A stretch of DNA of 64,000 nucleotides from Kalymmatonema gypsitolerans NIES-4073 (GCF_002368435.1 NZ_AP018264.1:124001-188000), one strand, 5' to 3'; counted from the stretch's first letter, positions 51,780-61,988 are shown. Program-made: numbers and translations. Notes: a model not told the origin generated them from the letters alone.

Positions 51780-53606
51780 ATGTTACAGCTAGAGAATGAG
51801 GCTTCCCATAAAGATATATCTTCCGTAAATAGTCTTTTACCAATCGATAGTTCAGAAGACGAAGAAGTTGAAAATTCACAATTTGAGTTGGTTGAGGAAG
51901 ATGAAACTGAAGTAGAAGACCCCGCGTTAATCCAAACTAAACACGACTTTGTTACATCTCCCTGGTCAAGGTTAGGAATTATTGGTGGTGCATTCGGTGC
52001 TGGGTTTCTAGTTATATTTGTTGTCCTCAACGGCATGATGAATGGGAGTGGTAAAAATGCAAAAAAACCAGAAGTAACTCCTACCCCAACTCCTACGGTT
52101 GCCGCATCTGAGAAAAAAGAAGGCGATGTTTATGCCAAGCTTGCTCTCGCCAAGCAACAGGAAGAACTTGATGCCCTAAATGGTCAAGCTAACACGGGAG
52201 ACAAAGAGGAGAAAAAAGAAGCTACTGAAGAACAAGCCAAAAACCAAGAGAAAACCCGTTCTATTCGACAACGAAGGGTAGTTGCTCAAGAAACTCCCCC
52301 TAATTCCAGAAGACGTGTATACCGGGAAGAAACACCGGAACCTGTTAGACCAACACGTAGAGTAGTGGCCTCACAGCCAATACCACCTCTGCGTCCTAGC
52401 GTTCCTCTGCCAAAATTTGCCAAACAAACAATTGCTAGCAACCAGAGTGTCGCCAAAGACCCAATAGCTGAACTCGAACGCCTGCGTAACCTGGGTTCGG
52501 TTGGTCGAGTTGAGTATATGCTAGCCAGTACCACTGTCAGTGAACCTACAAACACGACAGTACAAGAAGTTACAGCTAAAACTGAAGAAACATTACGCCC
52601 AGCAGAACAAAATAGCGATCGCTCCCGTCGCCGCCGTAGCCGACGCAGCGAGAATACCGAAACAGTTACCAATACCCCTAATCAAGTTGAAGAACTGCGC
52701 CCGCGTTGGCAACCTGTAACCACAAATGATAGTACTCCTGAGTATAGCAATACTGGTGACAAAGATAACAATCAAGCCGTGCCAGTTATTTATAGCTTCT
52801 CAGTAAAAGAACCACAAATTAGCTCAGAACTGGACAAAGAAAAGACCGTAGAATCCAGTTTTGCTAGTAACAAAGGAAACAACTCAACTCAGCAAATCGA
52901 ACAAGTTGCAAATAACTACCTGCCAGAAGAAGCACAGATACTCCAAGAAACACAACCGCAATATTTAGTTGTCGGTTCGTTTGCAAGTGCAACCCTGGTA
53001 ACTCCGCTCGTTATGCCCCAAACCAGTAATAACGCTCGTTCCCAAGAACAGACAAATACATTACGGTTTGTCGCCCGGTTGGATGAGCCGCTTTATAGCA
53101 ATACTGGTGAAATAGCGATTCCCGCCGGAACGCAGGTAACTATCGCAATGATTTCGGTTGATAGCACATCAGGCGTGCGTGCTGAAGTCGCGGCCATCCT
53201 CAAGGATGGCACAGAATATCCTCTATCACCTGGAACGATATCGGTTTTGGGAGAGGCGGGTTCACCCCTAATCGCCAGACCTTACGACGACAAGGGATCT
53301 GAAATTGCCAAATATGATGCCACATTAGGGACAATAGCTGGTCTTGCCAAGGTAGGGGAAATTATTAACCAGCCGGATGAAGAAGTCACAGAAGATTTAC
53401 CTTTAGGTGGGACAAGAACCCGCAGCCGCAATAACAACCGCAACCTGGGAGCTGCTTTCCTTGAAGGTGCCTTTGGTAAACTTGGCGAAACAGTCAGCAA
53501 GCGGACAGAACGTGCTACTGACGAAATCAATCGCCGTCCCAATGTTTGGTATGTGCCTAAAGACACCAAAATCACAATCAAAGTCGATAGGTCAATCAAG
53601 CTGTGA
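51780..53606 (+). CDS. virB10: VirB10/TrbI-like protein
   Basis: A 608-residue protein. Acidic cytoplasmic N-terminus (1-60), one membrane helix near 62-84, a long Pro/Arg/Gln/Thr-rich periplasmic linker (90-420), and a C-terminal beta domain with LDEPLYSNTGEIAIPAGTQV near 440-460 and VYVPKDT-like WYVPKDTKITIKV at the end, as in TrbI/VirB10. VirB10 spans both membranes and opens the channel. The stop overlaps the next start. Confidence 0.78.
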   Translation: MLQLENEASHKDISSVNSLLPIDSSEDEEVENSQFELVEEDETEVEDPALIQTKHDFVTSPWSRLGIIGGAFGAGFLVIFVVLNGMMNGSGKNAKKPEVTPTPTPTVAASEKKEGDVYAKLALAKQQEELDALNGQANTGDKEEKKEATEEQAKNQEKTRSIRQRRVVAQETPPNSRRRVYREETPEPVRPTRRVVASQPIPPLRPSVPLPKFAKQTIASNQSVAKDPIAELERLRNLGSVGRVEYMLASTTVSEPTNTTVQEVTAKTEETLRPAEQNSDRSRRRRSRRSENTETVTNTPNQVEELRPRWQPVTTNDSTPEYSNTGDKDNNQAVPVIYSFSVKEPQISSELDKEKTVESSFASNKGNNSTQQIEQVANNYLPEEAQILQETQPQYLVVGSFASATLVTPLVMPQTSNNARSQEQTNTLRFVARLDEPLYSNTGEIAIPAGTQVTIAMISVDSTSGVRAEVAAILKDGTEYPLSPGTISVLGEAGSPLIARPYDDKGSEIAKYDATLGTIAGLAKVGEIINQPDEEVTEDLPLGGTRTRSRNNNRNLGAAFLEGAFGKLGETVSKRTERATDEINRRPNVWYVPKDTKITIKVDRSIKL

Positions 53607-54460
53607 AACTAAGAGATATAGCAGATTTTAGTTTAAGGATGCCTTGGGCGATCGCCTCTGGCACTGCGCTCCGCGCAATCGCCTTTAGCGGATGCCTCAC
53701 CATCACCTCCGTGCTTGCACCAAACCAACTTGTACTAGCAAATACTATCCGTCAAGTCGCAGCGTCCCAGGTATCAGGGGAAAATGCTCAATTGCAGACA
53801 GTTAAGGTCTGGCCCGGACATGGGGTATCAATATCGTTCTACAACACCAGAGAAATTATCAAGAAAATCTGGCTGGATGACCCATCTAGGTTTGTTTTTG
53901 ATGTAGACGGATGTCTTGAGGGCTTGGGTAAGTGTTCTGGAAGCAGCACGGGTGCAGGACTAATTCACATTCGCCGCATCGAGACAGTCAAAATCCCCGG
54001 TTTACCACCAGCTCCTTACGGGGCGCACATGACGGTGATTACCGAATCTGGCTCAACAAGGAAAAGCTATCACTTCCGGATTGTAGCGGGCAGTGGCACA
54101 CCAGAGTACAGCCAAATTGAAATTATTGGCGACACTCCTAGCAAACCTGAAGAAGTAAAACCAAAGGTCAGTTACACCGCATTATCTGATAGCAGACATA
54201 TCGCCAAAGGGATGCAAGTTGCTCTAAAAAACCAGTGGGTTACGACAGACAGCAAGCTCTGGAAGCGTCTGAACCAACTTGTGGAGTTGCGATCGCAAGG
54301 AGAGGAACTTGTCGTCGCCGCCAGCACCGCCGGAGTATCAATGCAATTGGTTGAAAAACTCATGCTACTGGGTGGAAAGCGCTTGTTAGAAATACCACCA
54401 CAGCGCAATAACCCTCTCACAACAACAAATCTAGGTAAATCAAGTTTTAAAGAACAGTGA
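53603..54460 (+). CDS. virB9: VirB9/TraK-like outer-membrane component
   Basis: A 285-residue protein from GTG (overlapping the virB10-like stop as GTGA). A signal-like segment near 17-47 is lengthened by an inserted repeat. The central domain (VKVWPGHGVSISFYNTRE..., RFVFDVDGC, LIHIRRIETVKIPG, MTVITESGSTRKSYHF) matches the N-terminal beta domain of VirB9/TraK. It contains one likely disulphide (C...C near 104 and 112). It forms the outer-membrane ring with VirB10. Confidence 0.7.
   Translation: MKLRDIADFSLRMPWAIASGTALRAIAFSGCLTITSVLAPNQLVLANTIRQVAASQVSGENAQLQTVKVWPGHGVSISFYNTREIIKKIWLDDPSRFVFDVDGCLEGLGKCSGSSTGAGLIHIRRIETVKIPGLPPAPYGAHMTVITESGSTRKSYHFRIVAGSGTPEYSQIEIIGDTPSKPEEVKPKVSYTALSDSRHIAKGMQVALKNQWVTTDSKLWKRLNQLVELRSQGEELVVAASTAGVSMQLVEKLMLLGGKRLLEIPPQRNNPLTTTNLGKSSFKEQ
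53645..53700. repeat. Interspersed repeat within the VirB9-like gene
   Basis: GGGCGATCGCCTCTGGCACT and GCGCTCCGCGCAATCGCCTT form a HIP1-containing palindromic element of the Nostoc type, translated as WAIASGTALRAIAFSG within the signal region. Confidence 0.5.
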
Positions 54461-55893
54461 TGTATACCGAAAATCTCACCTCTAACAACCAAATTTTAGA
54501 TACTACAGCAGAGGTAACTGCGATGCCTTTGGCGGGCGTAGCCATCGTACCAGTGAGAGCTGCAAGCCAGGAAACTACTCACAACAAAACCAACCGAGGG
54601 CTTGAGTATCGGATAGAAAAATTTAATAAATTACGCTACCTGATGGTTGCAGGACTTATTGCTGGGCTTGCCCTACACGGATTAATCCGATATGGAGGTA
54701 GCTATAATATCGGCAGTCTCTTATTCGGCAATAAAGCGGTAGCTCAAACAGTTCCATCGAAGTATTCAAATTTGAACACTTCGATAAATAAGACAAAACA
54801 AGCCAAACAGCCACAGCCCGTTGCAACTAAATATGTCAATGGCGCACCTACTCCCGATTGGAGCAGTATCACGTTTAGAAATATGAAATTTGGCGGTGCT
54901 GGCAGTGTTGAATTTCCTAATATCAAAAACCCTGGTATGAAGGAGACACGCACCTGGAGTGCTGGACAAAGCCTTGCTGAAGTCATGGAACTGGGTGATT
55001 TTGAAGCAACCGAGTTCAATATTGAAGATTTCACGCTTGAAGATATCGCTGGCATCACGGGCATTCAACTCGAAAATCTCAAACTGTCAGATTTTGAAAC
55101 ACTCGATTGGCAAACACTCGAAGACCTCGCCGAAGCAATTCCTAATTTAGAAGATTCAGAAGTCGGAGCCATCCCACCAATTCAAGAACTAGTGACCAAA
55201 GTTACAGGCAGCACTGCAAGCTACCAAACTGTTGGTGAGGTGCTGGACAATTATCCCCAACTGGGAGAAGTGGAACTTGGTGAGTATGTCAAACTTGATA
55301 AATATAAACTCACCAGCATCCCTGGTATTCAGAATGCACAGCTAAAGGACTTCACTAACTGGCAAAACACAACAATTGGTAAGGTTCCGGGATTAGCTGA
55401 TGTACCGTTCGATCAGTTCCCCAGTGTTCCCATCCCTGATGTTAGCTTTATCGGCAAAGTAGACTTACCCCTCGGTTCCCTTGAAAGCGGACGCTGGAAG
55501 TCTATATCTGGTAGCTATCAAGCTGGGTTTAATGTCCCGTGCGAGAAAACGTGCGGTCACATTGAAGTTTCGGGTAGCGATATTGTAACTGGCGCACAAT
55601 GGATGTCCGGTAAAGACCAAAAAGTTAAAGGCGGATTTGGCATCTTGGGCAGCCTCAACGGTGGCAAAGAACCCACAGGTCGTCACCCCTTTGGGAAATC
55701 ATTTAAACAAGTCATCTGGGACATTAACGAAGCGGACGGCAGTATCACCACCGCAATGTTCTTCCGTATCTGCAAGCGGGGATGGGTTGACTTGGGTTGC
55801 TCGCCCTACTTCATTGGCCCAGTTCCCTTCTTCACCTACCGCGAGATAGACCCAATTATCCTTGGTACGCCCCTCACCGTACCTAAAAATTAA
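54460..55893 (+). CDS. Membrane-anchored protein of the secretion cluster
   Basis: About 477 residues from ATG 54460 (A overlaps the previous TGA stop). One membrane helix near 62-80 (YLMVAGLIAGLALHGLI) and a large periplasmic part. Residues 160-330 form repeating acidic LxDFE/LxxL motifs (ELGDFEATEF, KLSDFETLDW), reminiscent of a helical-repeat domain. The C-terminus has cysteines (CEKTCGH, CKRGWVDLGCSP). I do not recognise the family; position implies a cyanobacteria-specific part of the channel or surface. Confidence 0.55.
   Translation: MYTENLTSNNQILDTTAEVTAMPLAGVAIVPVRAASQETTHNKTNRGLEYRIEKFNKLRYLMVAGLIAGLALHGLIRYGGSYNIGSLLFGNKAVAQTVPSKYSNLNTSINKTKQAKQPQPVATKYVNGAPTPDWSSITFRNMKFGGAGSVEFPNIKNPGMKETRTWSAGQSLAEVMELGDFEATEFNIEDFTLEDIAGITGIQLENLKLSDFETLDWQTLEDLAEAIPNLEDSEVGAIPPIQELVTKVTGSTASYQTVGEVLDNYPQLGEVELGEYVKLDKYKLTSIPGIQNAQLKDFTNWQNTTIGKVPGLADVPFDQFPSVPIPDVSFIGKVDLPLGSLESGRWKSISGSYQAGFNVPCEKTCGHIEVSGSDIVTGAQWMSGKDQKVKGGFGILGSLNGGKEPTGRHPFGKSFKQVIWDINEADGSITTAMFFRICKRGWVDLGCSPYFIGPVPFFTYREIDPIILGTPLTVPKN
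54519..54550. repeat. Interspersed repeat within the 54460 gene
   Basis: GCGATGCCTTTGGCGGGCG plus TAGCCATCG forms a short palindromic repeat (GCGATG / CATCG ends) common in Nostoc; it is in frame (AMPLAGVAI). Confidence 0.5.
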
Positions 55894-56036
55894 CAAGTAA
55901 AAAGGCAATCATAGAAGAATTTATCCTCTCTAATTTTTGACTTGAAGAGGACACACTAGACAACCAATGAAGAAATATGCAACTTCACTTCACCGCATAT
56001 TTCTTCGATTTCCTCATGCAATTAACACAGATTAAT

Positions 56037-57803
56037 ATGAATAATTATCTGTTTGCAACTGCTAAAACTAAGACAGTTAGAGAAGTAAAAGCTGCTCATA
56101 AAAATAGCAATACTGACTTTAGTAAGTATACAGATAAGCTCATGTCACCTCAAGGTTTGGCACTGGCCGGGGGAATTGGCTTATTGTTGCTTTTACAGCT
56201 TTTTAGTAATGGTAAAAAAGGCAAGCTTGCTACTAGCTATTGGGGTGGAGCAAAGGAAACCGCTCAAGCTAAGAAAAAAGCCCTCAAGCAAATCGTCGCT
56301 CCTAAATGTGATAGTGCCAGTTTATATATTGGAGTACATAGATACAAGGGTCAAAAATTACCCCAAGGAAGTGGGGGAGTTCCAGTTTATGTACCCGATG
56401 TCCAACGCGGAACTGCTGTAATTGGCGCACCTGGTAGCGGTAAATCATTCTCGGCTATCAACCCGATGATTTACTCAGCAATTGACCAAGGTTTTGGTAT
56501 AGTATTATACGATTTTAAGTATGCCAGTCAAGCCAAAATTGCCAGTTATGCCAAATCCAAGGGGTATGACGTACATATCTTTGCACCGGGATTTCCCGAA
56601 TCAGAGGTATGTAACCCAATCGATTTTTTACGCGACAGTAGCGATGCTGAAACTGCACGGCAGTTAGCTACGGTAATTAACAAAAACTTCCGCCTGTTAG
56701 GTAATGCATCTGAGGATGCCTTCTTTGGCCCCGCCGGCGACCAGTTGACGCAGGCTATTTTAATGCTAACCAAAGAGTTTGGCGACCGCGCTGATATTAT
56801 GACGGCTGCGGCAATACTTTCTAGCGAGAAGATGGTCGAACGCTTGATGGCAGCCGAACTAAACCCTTGGATTAGAATAGCTTTTGGTCAATTATTTAGC
56901 TCGGCTGGCTCAGAGAAAACTGTAGCGGGTATCGCTGGTAGTGCTTCATTGATGTTCACCCGGTTCATGGCAAGGGGTACATTGGGATGCTTTGTTGGTA
57001 AAACAACCTTGCCCCTGGAGGTAAAACGCAAACAGATGATTATCTTCGGGTTAGACCGCGAACGCCGCGATGCTGTCAGCCCCCTGATGACTAGTATTCT
57101 TCACATGGTAGTTTCCCGCAGTATTGCCAAAAAACGTAAGGAAGACGGCCCATTAGTAGTGTGTCTTGACGAGTTGCCAAGTATCTTCCTTCCAGATTTA
57201 TTTAGATGGCTTAACGAATCTCGTTCCGAAGGATTCTGCGGTATCCTGGGTTGGCAAAATATGGGTCAGCTTGAAAAGATTTATGGTAAAGAAATCTCTA
57301 AAGCTATCCTTGGTGCGTGCGGTACAAAATTTGTTTTTAATCCTGGTGAAGAAGAATCAGCACGATTATTTTCTGCATATTTAGGTGAAGAGGAAATTAA
57401 ATATAAACAAAAATCTCGCTCAACGGGAGGGGGTAAATCCAGCACATCTATCAGCGAACAAGAACGGACTCGTAAGCTATTCGAGCCAGCCCAATTCCTC
57501 AAATTACCACCTGGGAAATGTCTATTTATCAACCCGGCTTATAGTAATAAAAATGAGGGTTCAGTACCACTATTAAAAAATATCAAAATCCCCAAACATA
57601 TCATTGGATTAGAACAAGAAAATGACGCTAACTGGGATAAACTCATCAAAGAGCTTGCTAGGAAAAGTACCCAGAAAAAACCGACACAGGAAGATTTAGA
57701 TTTACGAGTCAAAGAAGTCGCTCGGAAGTTTCCTATCCCACAAGCACCAGTACAAGCAGGCAATGCACCGTTACCTGTTGATGCGTACAAGAGCTTTTTC
57801 TAA
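56037..57803 (+). CDS. virD4: VirD4/TraG-type coupling ATPase
   Basis: About 588 residues from ATG 56037; the frame also opens at ATG 55977. One membrane segment near 40-55, then Walker A VIGAPGSGKSFSA near 128-140, IVLYDFKYAS, RYFDGPAG-like AFFGPAGDQLTQA, Walker B VVCLDELPS near 373-381 and GWQNMGQLEKIYG. These are typical TraG/VirD4 motifs. It brings the relaxase-DNA complex to the secretion channel. It is followed 86 bp later by the large unknown gene. Confidence 0.87.
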   Translation: MNNYLFATAKTKTVREVKAAHKNSNTDFSKYTDKLMSPQGLALAGGIGLLLLLQLFSNGKKGKLATSYWGGAKETAQAKKKALKQIVAPKCDSASLYIGVHRYKGQKLPQGSGGVPVYVPDVQRGTAVIGAPGSGKSFSAINPMIYSAIDQGFGIVLYDFKYASQAKIASYAKSKGYDVHIFAPGFPESEVCNPIDFLRDSSDAETARQLATVINKNFRLLGNASEDAFFGPAGDQLTQAILMLTKEFGDRADIMTAAAILSSEKMVERLMAAELNPWIRIAFGQLFSSAGSEKTVAGIAGSASLMFTRFMARGTLGCFVGKTTLPLEVKRKQMIIFGLDRERRDAVSPLMTSILHMVVSRSIAKKRKEDGPLVVCLDELPSIFLPDLFRWLNESRSEGFCGILGWQNMGQLEKIYGKEISKAILGACGTKFVFNPGEEESARLFSAYLGEEEIKYKQKSRSTGGGKSSTSISEQERTRKLFEPAQFLKLPPGKCLFINPAYSNKNEGSVPLLKNIKIPKHIIGLEQENDANWDKLIKELARKSTQKKPTQEDLDLRVKEVARKFPIPQAPVQAGNAPLPVDAYKSFF

Positions 57804-57889
57804 AAACTTTAAGTTTAATGACCAACTGGTTTTTATAAAGCACAGTCAGACTGTTTGAATTTATAAAGTATTTTCACCACATCTAATAT

Positions 57890-60379
57890 ATGTTTGACCC
57901 TAGACACACTCAAATTAATGAATCATATTTAGGTACAGCCGATACTGCAATTCAAACAAGTCGAGAATTAAGTAAAAGCCTCATCAATGCACTTACTAAG
58001 ATAACTAAAGTAATTCTCGAAAAACTCAAAGAAGCTCAAGAAGCAAGTAAAATTGCCGTTGAAGTTGGCAAAGACATTTACAACCTTGTACCTGATGAAT
58101 CTACCCCTGGTGCATATAAATGGGAAAAGGTAGATTTAACCAGCCAAAGTATAAAAAGCAATCAAGAAACTAATATTGTGTTAATGCCCGATTTATTAGT
58201 AGAAGGTCAATACACAATAGAAACTGAACCTTTTACTGACTATCAAGCACAAACAATTGCTGCAAGATTAGTAGAAGATGTACCTAATTTCAATAGTGAT
58301 TATCAGCAAACAAGTGATAATACTCTAAAAATTACAGCTTATCTAGAGTCAGATGGTTCAGCAAAACAAATCGTTATCTACGAACAAAATAGCGAAGGTA
58401 AATGTACAACTAATCTCGTCACTGGAATACTTACTCCAGATGAAATAATAGATGTAGCAAGTGAACCACTAGTTAAGTTACTACCTCCATCTGCTGACAT
58501 TATTAACAATCATAAAGATACAAAAGACTTATTATTTGATAACGGCAACCCAGATGTAACAAAAGTAACTGCATCCTTAGATAATTTATCAGTAATATTG
58601 AACGAAGATAATCAACCATTAAATTCTGAAATTGTAACTACACCAGTTAACTTGGATTACGAAGCAGAGGAAGCTGCGGTAGGTTTTATAAATGATATCG
58701 ACATTAGTAATCCACCCGACTTTGACTCCCCACCAGATGTTAATTATTATCAGTCTCCTGTAGTCAAAAACTATCCTGAATCAGTAGAGCAGACACTCAA
58801 CGAACAATCTGAAACTAAGATTCAAGCAGTCGAATCAAATACTTCACAACAGTTACCACAAGATGAAAACAGCGAAAACAGTTCGTCTATAAATCAAGAA
58901 ATTAACTTATCTGTTGAAATAGAGGTAGATGACAGGTTTGGAGATGATGTGGTCAATAATCTTCAAGAAGAAATCGCACAGTCCGAAGAAACTATTCAAA
59001 TTCAACCGATAGTTACTAGTAACCCTCAATTTCAAAATCAAGCTGGAGAGGAGGTAAATGAAAATGTAAATCCCAATCAGTTTTTTGCACAAGAGCCAGA
59101 GGAGCAAACGACTAATAATCGAAAAAAATATGCACCTAAGTTTACGTATCAAGATGTAGAGCCAGCAGCACAACAGTGGGCGCGTCAGGTTGAAGTACCT
59201 ATTTATCAAATAAATAATAAACAAGCGCGGGAAGAACGTTACAACGGGGAAAATAAAGACATTGCTGAAACTGCGATCGCAATGCTAAAAAAATACGGCA
59301 CTCTTGAACAAGATGGTTCACGTATTTACCGTAGCGATACATTTGTGATTCGCCAACAGGGAGACACTGTTAGCATTCACCGCCGCAGTGATGAACTATT
59401 TGGGTGGGAGAACTCTTTGATGGATTTTAAACTCAACAAAAAAGAGGAACCCAAAATCACGAAAAAGCCGACAGAGATGTTACCTGTTGAACGTCAGGAG
59501 TTTCTGATTGTGGCAGAATACTTAGGCGACAATGGCAAGCTACCTGACCTCAACAATGCAGATATCCGTGATGTAGCAAACAGCTTGGGAAGTCTTGCAC
59601 CTGCCGGCACGATTAAAACGCTGGAAGTATTTAAACAAAATGAGATGTTACACACCCTGAATAATGTCCTCATCCAGGCTGATAAGGAGGAACTTACAGT
59701 AGGTGAATTTACCATCAAGCGATCGCGCAACCCCGAAAAAAATCGAGCCAGCTTGCAATTATTTAAAACTACCGAAGAAAAAGGTACTCAGGAACTTGTC
59801 CGGTTTGATCTAACTAAAACCGAAGCTGGCATTACCAAAGAAGTTAGCAAGATGAACATCTCTGAGTACGACATCAACCAAATTCAGTTTATTGCCCAAA
59901 ACGCCGGCAAACTCAACCTGGAACACATCTTTGGTGACGAACAATCTACTCCCAGCACCACATCTGCACCCAAAAAACGAGTAATACAAGCAGTTGGCGA
60001 TTTGCCTGTCACAGTTCACCCTTACATCGCCAAGGAATGGGCAAATATGGTCAAGCATGGTGGCCCTGGCTGGGGAGGGGCAATGAATCAAGGCAATGAA
60101 GAAATTCTTCAACGGATAAATGAGAACAACGGCAAGTTACCAATTGCCGACCAGCGAGAGATGTACTTCAAGATTATGACCCATAAGGCAACTGAGGCAC
60201 AAAAGCAAGGAGAAACAGTCGTCGATTTTGTTCCGCTTAAAGATATTATGAATGACTTACAAGTATGGCGAGGAGAAGAAATTCGGCAGCAATATACCCC
60301 TACTGAACACATACCCTCCCCTCAAAAGCAAACTGTCGCTGCTGCACCTAAAACCAAGTCAAGAGAAGTTGAACTATAA
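57890..60379 (+). CDS. Large acidic plasmid protein, function unknown
   Basis: An 829-residue protein. Residues 1-70 are helical (STRELSKSLINALTKITKV..), 100-420 are acidic and rich in Asn/Gln/Glu (probably disordered), and 420-829 are two or three globular parts with motifs YAPKFTYQDVEPAAQQWARQ, AIAMLKKYGTLEQDGSRIY and VHPYIAKEWANMVKHGGPGW. The segment from 420 to 520 resembles cyanobacterial plasmid proteins found after virD4. No relaxase motif (HxHxH or nucleophile Tyr set) is visible, so it is not called a relaxase. Confidence 0.5.
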   Translation: MFDPRHTQINESYLGTADTAIQTSRELSKSLINALTKITKVILEKLKEAQEASKIAVEVGKDIYNLVPDESTPGAYKWEKVDLTSQSIKSNQETNIVLMPDLLVEGQYTIETEPFTDYQAQTIAARLVEDVPNFNSDYQQTSDNTLKITAYLESDGSAKQIVIYEQNSEGKCTTNLVTGILTPDEIIDVASEPLVKLLPPSADIINNHKDTKDLLFDNGNPDVTKVTASLDNLSVILNEDNQPLNSEIVTTPVNLDYEAEEAAVGFINDIDISNPPDFDSPPDVNYYQSPVVKNYPESVEQTLNEQSETKIQAVESNTSQQLPQDENSENSSSINQEINLSVEIEVDDRFGDDVVNNLQEEIAQSEETIQIQPIVTSNPQFQNQAGEEVNENVNPNQFFAQEPEEQTTNNRKKYAPKFTYQDVEPAAQQWARQVEVPIYQINNKQAREERYNGENKDIAETAIAMLKKYGTLEQDGSRIYRSDTFVIRQQGDTVSIHRRSDELFGWENSLMDFKLNKKEEPKITKKPTEMLPVERQEFLIVAEYLGDNGKLPDLNNADIRDVANSLGSLAPAGTIKTLEVFKQNEMLHTLNNVLIQADKEELTVGEFTIKRSRNPEKNRASLQLFKTTEEKGTQELVRFDLTKTEAGITKEVSKMNISEYDINQIQFIAQNAGKLNLEHIFGDEQSTPSTTSAPKKRVIQAVGDLPVTVHPYIAKEWANMVKHGGPGWGGAMNQGNEEILQRINENNGKLPIADQREMYFKIMTHKATEAQKQGETVVDFVPLKDIMNDLQVWRGEEIRQQYTPTEHIPSPQKQTVAAAPKTKSREVEL

Positions 60380-60595
60380 ATTACCCGTCACCAAGTTTGC
60401 AAAGTTGCATTGGCAATATAAAAACTTGGGTTTAGAAGTTACGCAAATTTACATCAGTTGTAAATTTCAACTCAACAAGCTTTTCATTTATTTTAATGAT
60501 TAGTTTATTGTTTTAAATAACACAATATAAGGGGAAATTACTACGCAAAGCTCACGCAGATACTCAATGTAGTATTTCAAGCGAAAAATCAAAAA

Positions 60596-61480
60596 GTGAG
60601 CTTAACATCTGAATTAAAAAATAGAAATTCACCTATAAGGGCATGGTTTGACTCTAGACTAAACCAAACAGTTATTAGAATGATTACTAGCCATAATCAA
60701 CTATTAGAAAAACAAGAAATTATCAGACCAGTTGATGGTGTAGATTTTCCATTAGTAGGAAATGCGATCGCCAAAGCACTTGCTAAGTATCTAGGAAGCA
60801 TCTATGAAGATAAAAGATGGTTTACTAATTGTCTTGCTCAGGTTGGAGCCAAAGCTCTCAAAATAGAATATGCTTTTGATTACTGCATTACAAATTCAAC
60901 TTCCCTTGAAGAAGAAGCTCTAAAGTGTATGCTACTGGGTGCGTTAGAAAATTATGCACGCAGCCGTAACATTCATGAAATTATTCAACCTTTTCTCCAA
61001 GGAGAAAAAAGCCTTCAACTTGAATCAGAATATTTCAAAAAATGGCTTCCTACTATCCAAGATACATCTCAAATTATCGGTATTTTACCCCGTACTTGGC
61101 AAACTGTAGCTAATCAAGTAAGTGGAAATATCACCTGCAATGCTTCATACCCTTTAAGTGAATATCTTGGAGGTGCTGATTGCCAGATAATTGCTGGAAA
61201 TACTCTCATCGATGTACGAACAACTGCTAAAAAGCGTCCCTTCTCTCTAGAAAATTTTTACCAACAAATTAGTTACGTCCTGCTTGATAGCAATGATACC
61301 TATAGTATCAATCAACTGGTCTGGTTTTACAGCCGCCAACAGTCGGTATTCTTCTATCCTACTGACAAAATATTCCGCGACTTGCAAGCAACAAGAGAAG
61401 AATTTAAGAAAATGATTCTTGATAACTATCACACAAATAGGCTAGCAGAAAAAAATAAGTGTTTATATCTTCCCCAGTAA
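60596..61480 (+). CDS. Putative PD-(D/E)XK-like protein
   Basis: A 294-residue protein from a GTG start. SEYLGGADCQIIAGNTLIDV followed by RTTAKK and then YQQISYVLLD near 200-240 follows the nuclease core pattern GADxDxI..LIDxKTT...QLxxYxLLD. Arg replaces the usual Lys of D-x-K, so it may be inactive or use the later Lys. The N-terminal half is helical. It is alone in the gap between the secretion cluster and the IS element. Confidence 0.5.
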   Translation: MSLTSELKNRNSPIRAWFDSRLNQTVIRMITSHNQLLEKQEIIRPVDGVDFPLVGNAIAKALAKYLGSIYEDKRWFTNCLAQVGAKALKIEYAFDYCITNSTSLEEEALKCMLLGALENYARSRNIHEIIQPFLQGEKSLQLESEYFKKWLPTIQDTSQIIGILPRTWQTVANQVSGNITCNASYPLSEYLGGADCQIIAGNTLIDVRTTAKKRPFSLENFYQQISYVLLDSNDTYSINQLVWFYSRQQSVFFYPTDKIFRDLQATREEFKKMILDNYHTNRLAEKNKCLYLPQ

Positions 61481-61548
61481 GGATAAAAATATGATTCAAG
61501 ACTTTCAACTTTCAACTCAATCCTAGCTTCAATATCCACTTCGATGGT

Positions 61549-61659
61549 ATGAAGTATCACGCCAAGATTCACTTTGATGATGCTTTTGAAACTGAAGCAG
61601 AAGAAATTGCAGCAAGTGATATTAGCTCTCTTGCTGCTAAAGTCTCTAACCGTTGGCGA
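61549..61659 (+). pseudogene. 5' part of a small gene split by the IS element
   Basis: Codes MKYHAKIHFDDAFETEAEE and on to VSNRWR, then runs into insertion sequence DNA. The 3' part appears at 63546-63662 in the matching frame. Together they give about 75 residues. The gene is unknown. Confidence 0.55.
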
Positions 61660-61988
61660 AAGTATGAGTTAGTCCACAAAGAAGGTAATCGGCTTTTTAA
61701 TTCTGGAAATTCCAATCTTACATATCTTGAGCTAGCACCTTTAAATCTCTTAACCGCTCGATGCACTCCAAACTGTGGGTCTACCTCAATCAATAAATGC
61801 ACATGGTCTGGCATTATCTCCATTTCTAGAATTTCTACATTAATATCAAGTGCTATTTGTGCTATTAATTCTTTAAGTCTCGAAGTAATAGCAGTAACCA
61901 GTACCTTTTGCCTGTATTTTTGACAAGAAATAACGTGGTATTTGCACGAATAAACAACATTGCATCTATAATGATAAAATACAGAGAA
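61660..61988 (-). pseudogene. tnpA: Truncated IS200/IS605 Y1 transposase
   Basis: The minus strand encodes VVYSCKYHVISCQKYRQKV and MEIMPDHVHLLIEVDP, the HUH motif of IS200/IS605 TnpA, on through LWTNSYF. There the frame runs out of the element; the C-terminal helix with the catalytic Tyr is missing. No start codon is found in frame after the upstream TAG. The enzyme is therefore inactive. Confidence 0.8.

Noticed and set aside
57890-60379. Calling the 829-aa protein a relaxase because of its position after VirD4
   Set aside because: No HUH histidine triad or other relaxase motif is visible.
61549-61923. A 124-residue plus-strand protein at the left IS border
   Set aside because: Only its first 37 residues are gene-like; the rest is antisense to the tnpA remnant.
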